64,000 nt of DNA, from the NCBI RefSeq assembly GCF_000372885.1, contig NZ_KB889967.1, forward strand, positions 805,017-869,016, written 5' to 3'. Origin of the DNA: Methyloversatilis thermotolerans (GTDB taxonomy: Bacteria; Pseudomonadota; Gammaproteobacteria; Burkholderiales; Rhodocyclaceae). A program made the position numbers and the translations under genes. The notes beneath the pieces are model-generated. The model worked only from the letters and a program-made list of their open reading frames with translations, ran no database searches and had not been told where the DNA came from. Shown one piece after another: positions 60,801 to 64,000 of this stretch (within the stretch, counting starts at the first letter, position 1; every line of letters starts with the position of its first letter).

Positions 60801-61926
60801 CGCCGCGACACCGGGCGCCGGTGTGCTGCTGCAGGCGGATGGCGGCGTTGGCAACGCGAGCTGGAACGGCGGTTCGCCGATCGCGATACCGGATGCGCTG
60901 GAAACCGACATCGCGAAGATCGAGGCGATCGCCACCGCGGGCGGCGTACATATCGACGAGCGCGACGGCCTGGAAATCAGCCGCATCGATGCGCTGGACG
61001 ACGTGTTCGTGCGCACCACCGGCGACATGAGCGGCACCGCGGTGTATGCCTCGCGCGGCAATATCGACCTGCGCTCCGGCGGCAAGGTGACGGTGCTCGA
61101 TGCGACCGCGGTGCTCGGCAGTACCACGGTGATCGCCGAGGACGACATCCTGATGGACGCGGTCACGGCGGGCAATGGCGTGACGCTGGAATCGAACCAG
61201 GGCAGCGTCAGCGTGTCGCGCATCACCGGTGACATCCTGTCCCTGTCGGCCAAGGAGGATCTGAACCTGGGCACGCTGACGGTGGGCCGCTCGCTGTTCT
61301 TCAATTCCGAGTCGGTCACCGCGCGCGTCATCCATACCGGCACCGATGCGCCTCTGGCGATGCGTGCGGTCGGCCGCAATGGCGCGCCGGCGCGTCTGGT
61401 CGATCTGGAGATCGACAGCGAGGTCGGCGTGCGCTTTGATCGCTTCGACGTGCTGGATGCGGAAGTGAGCATGGAGGGCGGCTATCTGCAGATCGACCAG
61501 GGCCGTGTCGAGAACCGCGCGCTCTTCAGCAACCCCTTCACGCTGGTGTATATGGACAACAACAGCACGGTGGGCGAGGACTCGGACATCCGGCTGTACC
61601 ATCCGGACAAGGTGTTCAACAACATGCTGCTGGAGCGCTGGAAGCTGGTGACCGATCCCTATGTCGTGTCGCGCAGCCCGCTGCACGAAGTGGTGATGAA
61701 TACCGTGCTCGACTTCTCCGGCCGCGAACAGTCGCGCGAACTGGTGGTGACCCGCGTGCTCACGCCGGACAGGCAGAACGCGGTGTCGCAGGTGCCGCAG
61801 CCGTTGCCGCTCGCGCTGAACATCCCGCTCGACATTCCGGCGGTCAATTCGGGCGAGGAAGAAACCGAGGAAGAGGCGGAAGCCCGTCGCAAGGCGGAAG
61901 AACAACAACAGGAGGAGGTCCAGTGA
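45847..61926 (+). CDS. Giant two-partner secretion adhesin (TpsA, LktA/FHA-like)
   Basis: 5359-residue exoprotein: long signal peptide (cleavage near SAWAQA), then the TPS secretion domain (about residues 45-230) with FNSFRHFSVNTGHTANLHLP and FFASSHGFVVGAGGVVNVGS, as in LktA-type filamentous adhesins. A repetitive Gly/Ala/Ser/Thr beta-helix follows, with irregular repeats (SLAGAVAVG, AxxSVTVNxIDN-type) at about 700-3300, and a less repetitive region to about 5250. One EF-hand-like loop DKDNNGTLSKAD lies at 2664-2675. The C-terminus is acidic, Glu/Gln-rich. The ATG at 45847 is chosen because it starts the signal peptide; its ribosome site is weak. The transporter gene overlaps its stop. Role: surface adhesin or matrix filament (inference). 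Confidence 0.92.
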   Translation: MKPNAQRRRSLPRLRTLVANLRAPSSLLLGMSTLPALLSPSAWAQAIQTDGNTLTTVTTAGAVTDVRTATVRGDAGFNSFRHFSVNTGHTANLHLPDGTVNLINIVRDSRVDIQGTLNALRDGRIGGNVFFASSHGFVVGAGGVVNVGSLSVSTPTQGFVDGFFRSPGVPDAGSVAQLLNGTAPLSSAAIRIDGRVNAVEDVTLLAGTVSVGGQILTGGRFEGRAPDFSDVVNAQGLAQGSRVIEKAGRIYIAADEDIEISGTLDARGGSGVAGGEVVLRAGRDIIADVDAMVTAAGDGEDSHGGRIDSLAQRSALIRSGAVMDASAGASGDGGFIEFSARDTVELAGGQFHADGRNGGAAGTVLIDPDKIILSANLLRTGSGYPGLPSGGSVTGANLLLQADESITVNENVVVSSRSVAGNHTSGVSTGDSGDITFEAPVIVLKSGSQVLANADSGFEAGDVTFTAKSVSLIDILGYREATASIELDGATVKGRNVTMTASTDVQNRWIYDEASFQDNAANFATTGAENLLGIGLSLLGINIVHSQAVGTATIALKAGSTVEATQDVTLLADNLTSAGAAPDSGISGPGTQVNTPLGLGALYARNSSTATVDVKSGASVKAANLTVRANNDATLEAAIEAADPGEDANAPMSLALGLAFADVKANATVEAGATIKVSGDVTVAATNRNSFTHSVTASLGNEGKAAAAVAVSEFSSEANASLNANVADATRVRVLAVNDTTTNATTSEAKVGTSLNDSIIEAAQEKAKPLTDTTGFIEEKLWEKLLGGEELDEKVKPTSTPLRIGGAIAWVDSDASASATIGDGARVHASDSTVVAARTLGQDIQVMTEASAISQSKTQATGNTARNTFSAGISIANYSHDALARIGANAVVTAPRIAVASDVIIPVRETLITGGSFTRWDGLSTVKDWFNDLTGILDVFNGSSAAKSRSDGSNNSIALSGSVSLLRFDHSAKTEVGESAQLNVTGSETGEWSASFETVADDSSTDDDEQVLQEWAFKSPVDLSARRDVTLLFHGGHFIPGSAGGGSGSKGLGMAYTQETLTGDTLVFVREGAQIRGVTETVSGTTAGERSYSISGTRAASAVNIEAEAHDLVISMATLAGSGASFGVNGSVSIVDVNNTTRALVDDEATLRAGSLSLAATDTPVLWSIAGGFNKSESTGVGVGIAYIGADNLTEARVGDNDDEDLLDGDNRSSSRTVAGATVRVGDVSVEARADGRMEAIAVTGAVAGGQEKNENSSSGFFGSISQKYTDIQNKLSSIVDQKPTSVSQGSNSTASSPSASSKPSFGLAGAGSAAVNDVKLVTRAEIDGVTIEQDEAAKGGVTVRGVSDLDIVTASGAAALNRGGNSSQSGSAAVAGSVSVNIIDNTVEGLVENSTLNDPANVTVQALAGGEQLSIAIGAAVNTSGNNGQNSKSLTGSLSLSLVDNTVTAAMRSTDFTGAGVAGGLLDVTAYNRMFIGTGGGTLAFGGKTSAGGSITYSDIDNTVLAEIAQGSTANGIDAARVRAYNATEIGAGAAHGQASANQDSNAIGGAVVITDIDNDTTARIAGLSVITAKNSLDVLAQDRGADATLENIIEPGNKRENTVLGLDYCGRQGAGVTTSGNCITSVAGVMQVNIGSNSNSVGGSFNWSSISNDLTAKIEDAQATVTAAGGTLNVKAESDVVITSIAVGVGVSGKVSAAGSVTVNFIDNDLLAGISAPSRDDGHDDVSASVVTVRAADRSRIDTLAGAISASMNSVAIGASVTYADITNTVQAQIDRAHIDAANSLSLLSSSDARIRSLAVAGTVALGANPAVSASISLNFIGNRTDATVDDALIEDSGDTNAVTVSATDNSTLESLAGAVAVGIGQNAFGAAFGYSKIGNSTLASIEDSEIRDARTLSVSAAETSTINTMALAVGGAQTVALSGSVTLNHIGKYDGDSNEGGEAGNVTTAEIVGTTLSNSAGNSAITVSASDSSTIKSLAGAAAFSGNTAIGGAIGDNWVRNTARARVHDSTVGGAASLTLNGSNSSLIESASVSGAGAATGAFAGSASSNRTDNRTVAEITGSEVSGGTASVAVNATDSASINSLAGAVGISGSAGVGAAVSVNKIANDTLARVSGTRGGGLNVRHLVIDADSLAAIKTAAAGVGAGVDVGVGGSVAVNLINSDTQALIENGAEVEASGNVGVLAESDDRITLLAGAAGVGVSVAGVGASISVNEITGTTEAAIRGSEVAARARLNDNLSINSGEIGGVDLRDSIDRMSTSGGGYSTSDPFVAPDLAASRGSENMRGLAVNASATHQTTTAVANVGGGLFAGVAATISTTIIDGETRATISDSLINGGDNSTAGSAQAVSVKASDHAYGNTFIGSIAIGIAGVGASADVNVFDRDTTAGVSDSTLTARGASTVKARSSQGVSSIVVGASGGAVAVVGSGSVAKFTSRTMAFSDDAIWQVGSLDVRADHDSVFLVAGGGLAAGGIAGAGTFAVGLDTSTTEARVDGGSVDADGQVNVVADNSTEMRTWAIGGAGGGAAGVAGAVAVGIIDSTTTAHVSDSRVGSSANRSGGLNVSASDAVVTESVAGAGAVGGIAGVGAGASVTKVDNTTSAYVADTSVYVDNDVAVTATATRELDNTAAAAAIGGTAGIGGAVAVTVVNAGLNGDARGEADKDNNGTLSKADSFSNGGQLASYDSSKPDDDAANQKANVTPNSNFSKSDIDRVNARGQVATKSTVNATPDGTTSAAIRDTDGVRDTISANGDVRVAASEKDAIDTLAGGLAIGGLAGVGASVAVTDVRHNVQADIEGLVTVTAGDDVEVSAETGNLYSNRNAVRAEAFQAAGGLVGVGAAVATANLGNTVAAGIGRGVTVNATSADGAVTVDADDSSSVRSKAQGYAVGAVAAGVVVSTASKGGSVSATIADVDAQLNQVTNVNWGGGALTVSATRTGAVSAFSRAGSGGVYAGNGSGADASDSGVVLARVGEDVMLDGDGVATIGAGASPSVDAEADGYGGALTAYIGVSVAKATSTSTVDAAVHATQVSAGGLTVSAAQFLAPNQFTTSSDAQASGGGLLLGASATDSQARSTSTVRAALASGSVLDVDGDVRVSATNDTRQKSRVSGVVVGLLAAGFNDADTQSTSTTTASVANGVTGAVGDRLEVLATGSADNFAEAESGSGGLLAGAGATADTSTTATTTAVLGGGSTNAVLDAEAIQVKAEHTAKWNGAVDTVQAALAGASGATSSNVVVSNLSAGIAGAARLTTRDLDILARNVSLKPLLANGVFNASAGTGGLISGAAASSYSLVTNNTRAGIGDNAVVNVTGDVDDPGATRMVAVNELDMQDRTKLDTGGAIAIAQAESSIVASNLAEVRLGQGARLDAVGDVNFGSRIDADVQTSANARTYGLAGAAMGTSTTVINYNNSTLIADGASIRADGYINLMAGRDAAGTSNDINARARTDLFNKTLAPIIESQLKADAAVGATNYVEIAGNAQVRSVKDVNLGAIRGSNIADGQGVGKDLWREAAAAVASFFSNMVGQGDVSLDLHGGTSVLTGSAGVRVDGLVDAGIQNKQRLVINYTGANPDNIYDDANIQVVEQTEGVHYTISTEDRVASLFSEIDRLTTLREQYSGDAASEAAYDNEINRITQQLLEEGLASRELVTNENGVQVYQLVPLEAAPVKYINVQDVLARGGDINVTGDYLVGGAGATLKARKDTEIFIDNNSPFYLRTGKLTIADTGGKLTLNGATIPGDSSSQINAAINLRNAPSGSSASFGTVQTSASSPAPSIEVRNDYNPPSDPRATLTFNAPDIQITGNVTNVTGSVKVVNAKGSIIVQGLGNEDAPTILADSIDIAAGKNFVQAYVNGFFTVGGAALARDEFGNWGGAWGSVAAAAEANGRAQPVTTNSYSESNNTPHVASGPGVIAGNNVFISARYLDINGVVQAGVVDWKLDLSSSLDSTIAGFANDYATRVAKGERPASPLYALTASDLRAGKIGTYYNAETGLIEVDAVKVEGGYMQLFGEIISTGNGQLKVVDGYGRVNIDNNTSYALQINGIDTGNDIEGKIRITDTAFRYDGSTGTIVTNHAAANFNSLRPVTTEITRLGNQIVIEKKVVDSTGSEVTIKTEDGGTGRTSHYDPLTGQRYVYTTGNTFQKIDVYQAYEDSAIGFIPSGSGNYDYGPFTSVRTGDPLLSGEYVDQAGQSNLYEYDLTRYSTTGSYRASRKTWSECVASTPGVCWERRYWVEDTWVQGKKDFNVHSLKADQRISIEFIGWDANSAQAGVNIESRGDVTLVGAVSNRDQTTTITSSDGAIKAGSDFALVSGKTVSLNADTGIGGEAAPILVNLQDGGWVSAETRIGDVALKAPAGDLVINEARTGDGKVSLEAERSIVAASIQNGVAVIGDSIQLDARTGTIGSSGRALNLQTRAADGGTLQAHASGDIVIRHSGSGDVRIVQIASAGGDVTLSASGDLIDANSNETRDTRAESELLSLWDTLNLIDDTTTTSGAGKSKQDTLDAYQAQREREYATYWQMRSSGNIVNERYVATSGERSALQSQGVDVAQFEAQRTAEYAQLKSQFGNTTFDPNYRYQLSQTEINQLSDGYAWTEQQLKTALPSSVLFKSTSDTETRIEEANIVGRSIRIDTSGGVGRLSGEVTIDADLDVGNLTTAQRLALASAEADDIRFDEATNQIVILQRDDIDIAGNAGTPAQSVTINAGTHAYLGSEQDINIDRVQANQAIRIKGGGGVYEYSLRDTSQAAVSGGSLIVEASTGSVGSASRPLTVDLGGGLTVRAGDQIWVSGVSGLMSARGDLTLNEVFAREDIHLASAGSIVDARTSGALVSVQSQHGGVNLGAADDIGGDGDPLRISAAGTVDATAGGDVHLAAVDALPAPGLRADLDIGGISAGGDISLAAKAGRLAVAGDVLAPGSVTVEAGSLIMQDGALMRADQGQIAIDATGDVVVGRIEATQYAGDEAIRITTAGRILDGGDLGEYDLVAATPGAGVLLQADGGVGNASWNGGSPIAIPDALETDIAKIEAIATAGGVHIDERDGLEISRIDALDDVFVRTTGDMSGTAVYASRGNIDLRSGGKVTVLDATAVLGSTTVIAEDDILMDAVTAGNGVTLESNQGSVSVSRITGDILSLSAKEDLNLGTLTVGRSLFFNSESVTARVIHTGTDAPLAMRAVGRNGAPARLVDLEIDSEVGVRFDRFDVLDAEVSMEGGYLQIDQGRVENRALFSNPFTLVYMDNNSTVGEDSDIRLYHPDKVFNNMLLERWKLVTDPYVVSRSPLHEVVMNTVLDFSGREQSRELVVTRVLTPDRQNAVSQVPQPLPLALNIPLDIPAVNSGEEETEEEAEARRKAEEQQQEEVQ

Positions 61927-63623
61927 GCCATCGTCGGCGGGTAGGGCGCTTGCATCGGTTGGCCGTGAAAACTTCGCTGGCCTTGCTCGGTTTGGCGGCA
62001 CTGCCAGCGGCCCACGCGCAGCAGTTGCGCGACATTCCGCCCTCGGCCGACCCGGGCGTGATCCAGGAACGCGCCCGGGAGATCGAGCGCCGGCTGCGCG
62101 AGGAGCAGGAGCGCAAACCGCCGGAAGGCCCGACGGTCGATGACGAGGCGATCAAACGCGTACCGGCAAAGCCGGCCGCACCGGCGGCGCGTTTCATGCT
62201 GAGACGCATCGATTTCACTGCGTCGGAAGTGCTGACGGAATCCACCCTGCGCGAACTGGCGGCGACGCTGGAAGGGCGCGAGGTATCGCTGGCCGATGTG
62301 CAGGCGCTGGTGGACCGCATCAACGCGCTGTATCGCGAAAAGGGCGTGCCCACCGCGCAGGCGGTGCTGCCGCCGCAGGAAGTGGCCGATGGCGCGATCA
62401 CCATCAAGCTGGTGGAAGGGCGTATCGGCAAGGTGACGGTGGACGGCAATGCCACGACCTCCACCGATTTCATCCTGGCGCGGGTCGGGCAGCAACCTGG
62501 GCAACTGGCCGACGTGGGCGCGCTGGAGCGCGGCCTGCAGCGATTCAACCGCACGCAGGATGTGCAGTTGCGCGCCGAACTCAAGCCGGGCGCGCGCTTC
62601 GCGGAAACCGATGTGGCGGTCAGCGCGAGCGAACCGAAGCGGCACGAAATGCGGCTGTTCACCGATACCAGCGGCAGTCAGGCCACCGGCGTCTATCGCG
62701 TCGGTCTGTTCTACCAGAACCGCAGCCTGCTCGGCTTCCGCGATTCGCTGGGGGTCACGCTGACCGGCGCCGACGGTCACGAGGGCCGCGCCATCAGCTA
62801 CAGCTTTCCACTCGGCACACTGGGCACCCGGCTGTCGCTGTCCTGGTTCAACGACCATACGCGCATCGTAAACGGCCCGTTCACCGCGCTGCGCATCCGC
62901 GGCGAATCCACCGCCTACACCGCGCAGTTGCGCCACCCGCTGCTGATCGGCAGCGACCACCAGCTCGACCTGCTGGTCGGCGCCAAGACGCGCAAGACCG
63001 AAAGCTGGACCTTCGGCACCAAGTTCCAGTCCACCGACATCGACGACATGTCGCTCGGCGTCGATGGGCAGTGGTGGGAGCGGGACCGCATCTGGAACGC
63101 GTCGCTGAACTGGTCGCATGGCAAGGCCAAGCCCATCGACGACATCGTGACCACCTCGTTCAGCGTGTGGCGCGGCGCCGTGCGCCGCGTGCAGGAACTG
63201 GCGCCCGGCTGGTCGGTGCATAACAGTTTCACCTTCCAGTACACGGGTGACGACAACCTCACGTCCAGCGAACAGTTCCTGATCGGCGGCGAAGGCAGCG
63301 TGCGCGGCTACCAGACCGCGCTGTTCAGCGGCGACAAGGGCCTGACCGCGTCGGTCGAACTGCATCACCCGCTGCCGCAGCCGCCGGAAATCCCGATGCG
63401 CACCAGCGGCTTCCTGTTCCTGGACTACGGCGCGACCAAGCCATTCCGTCCGAACGAATCGACACGCGGCACCGATACCCTGGCCAGCTATGGCTGGGGC
63501 GTGAACGCCAACATCAACGAACGCGTGCAGGCCCGCCTCACCTTCGGCCTGCCCATCCGCGACCGCATCCAGGACCCGCGCGACTACTACGTGCATTTCC
63601 AGCTCGTCGCACAGTTGTTCTAG
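61923..63623 (+). CDS. Two-partner secretion transporter (TpsB, ShlB/FhaC family)
   Basis: 566-residue outer-membrane transporter for the preceding adhesin. Signal peptide (ends AAHAQ), an N-terminal helix region (QERAREIERRLREEQER), two POTRA domains (about 85-235; FMLRRIDFTASEVLTESTLREL, VEGRIGKVTVDGN) and a 16-strand barrel with the conserved VRGY motif (GEGSVRGYQTALFSGD) and a C-terminal Phe (VAQLF). GTG start overlapping the adhesin stop (GTGA) with AGGAGG upstream, so translation is coupled. Confidence 0.94.
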   Translation: MSHRRRVGRLHRLAVKTSLALLGLAALPAAHAQQLRDIPPSADPGVIQERAREIERRLREEQERKPPEGPTVDDEAIKRVPAKPAAPAARFMLRRIDFTASEVLTESTLRELAATLEGREVSLADVQALVDRINALYREKGVPTAQAVLPPQEVADGAITIKLVEGRIGKVTVDGNATTSTDFILARVGQQPGQLADVGALERGLQRFNRTQDVQLRAELKPGARFAETDVAVSASEPKRHEMRLFTDTSGSQATGVYRVGLFYQNRSLLGFRDSLGVTLTGADGHEGRAISYSFPLGTLGTRLSLSWFNDHTRIVNGPFTALRIRGESTAYTAQLRHPLLIGSDHQLDLLVGAKTRKTESWTFGTKFQSTDIDDMSLGVDGQWWERDRIWNASLNWSHGKAKPIDDIVTTSFSVWRGAVRRVQELAPGWSVHNSFTFQYTGDDNLTSSEQFLIGGEGSVRGYQTALFSGDKGLTASVELHHPLPQPPEIPMRTSGFLFLDYGATKPFRPNESTRGTDTLASYGWGVNANINERVQARLTFGLPIRDRIQDPRDYYVHFQLVAQLF

Positions 63624-63626
63624 AGC

Positions 63627-63939
63627 GGGCGAGCCCGCTCCCACCAAACCCCGGCTCCGTTCGTGGTTTGAGCGAGCTGCTGTGGGAGCGGCCTCTGGCC
63701 GCGATGCGGCGGATGCGTGCCGCGGGCTCCGTTCAAGGCTGTATCGCGGGCGAGCCGATTCGCCCTCACCCCCGGCCCCTCTCCCACTGATGTGGGAGAG
63801 GTAAGTAAGGCAGGCGCCGTCGCCGATGTGACCCTCGCCCGCATAAGCGGGAGAGGGTGGCGCGCAGCGCCGGGTGAGGGCCAGCGGCCCCCACTGCCCG
63901 GCGGCTTCGTTTGAAGCTGCATCGCGGGGCAAGCCCGCT
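63627..63939. repeat. REP fragments and class-C repeat at the window end
   Basis: A class A REP pair (GAGCGGGCGAGCCCGCTCCC at 63623-63642, GGGAGCGGCCTCTGGCCGCG at 63683) is followed by a class-C repeat (about 63768-63880, with a second inverted pair CCCGCATAAGCGGG). A REP cut after GCAAGCCCGCT (63929-63939) ends it, where an IS110 copy begins. Confidence 0.8.
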
Positions 63940-64000
63940 TGTATGTTCTGCCGTGGCAAGCGTAGGAATAGCTTGTCGGGCGGAGGGACCCAGTCCGGAT
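63940..64000 (+). mobile_element. Left end of a second IS110 copy, running off the window
   Basis: 61 bases identical to 15705-15765, preceded by the same REP half-site ending in CT. Only the left tip is in the window; the transposase would lie outside. Confidence 0.85.

Noticed and set aside
53977..62001. Very long minus-strand open frame antisense to the adhesin gene
   Set aside because: Composition is His/Arg/Ala/Gly-rich without domains, and it mirrors a well-supported plus-strand gene with signal peptide and TPS domain. Typical high-GC shadow.

Overview
This is a GC-rich chromosomal segment, most likely from a betaproteobacterium (Rhodocyclales-like). The clues are several PEP-CTERM sorting proteins with VPEP tails, a sigma54 regulatory layer, a compact type II secretion operon and dense REP repeats. 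The exact genus is a guess. No tRNA, rRNA or CRISPR was seen. Long open frames antisense to real genes, and periodic frames over the repeats, are high-GC artefacts and are left out.

Layout: 1-2320 (-) holds a sodium:solute symporter (running off the window) and its small DUF4212 partner. 3545-6563 (+) is a histidine kinase / NtrC-type sigma54 activator pair. 6728-15479 is a PEP-CTERM cluster: two paralogous matrixin-like proteins without a zinc motif, a trypsin-like protease, a second paralogous pair (one without the sorting tail) and a TonB-dependent receptor. The control DNA of this region repeats one architecture: a three-part GGTGGTTG element, then 70-150 bp further on a -24/-12 sigma54 promoter. 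The same element lies before the kinase/regulator operon, so I infer that the activator controls both itself and the PEP-CTERM genes.

15541-17905 is a REP array interrupted by an IS110-family element. Its non-coding left end contains a candidate bridge-RNA target loop that reads the REP insertion site, and a second copy starts at 63940 at the same REP position. 17908-26516 holds a lytic transglycosylase and, divergently, an eight-gene, translationally coupled type II secretion operon (G-F-E-L-N-M-C-D-like). 26596-28106 is a REP array around a REP-associated tyrosine transposase whose HUH motif has lost one His. 28124-30546 (-) is a hybrid kinase / LuxR-type regulator pair.

31405-33989 holds a small DUF2007-like gene and pbpC, which carries two compensating indels. 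34239-41216 is the most unusual locus: a caspase-like (C14) protease gene followed 30 nt later by a 2051-residue protein that joins two alpha/beta-hydrolase modules to a CHAT (caspase-like) protease. A CHAP/peptidoglycan-binding protein (41880-42674, -) is convergent to it. 42741-44757 is a divergent two-component pair with overlapping start codons, followed by another PEP-CTERM gene. 45847-63623 is a two-partner secretion system: a ~5360-residue filamentous adhesin and its FhaC/ShlB-type transporter. REP arrays of two sequence classes fill most of the large intergenic gaps.
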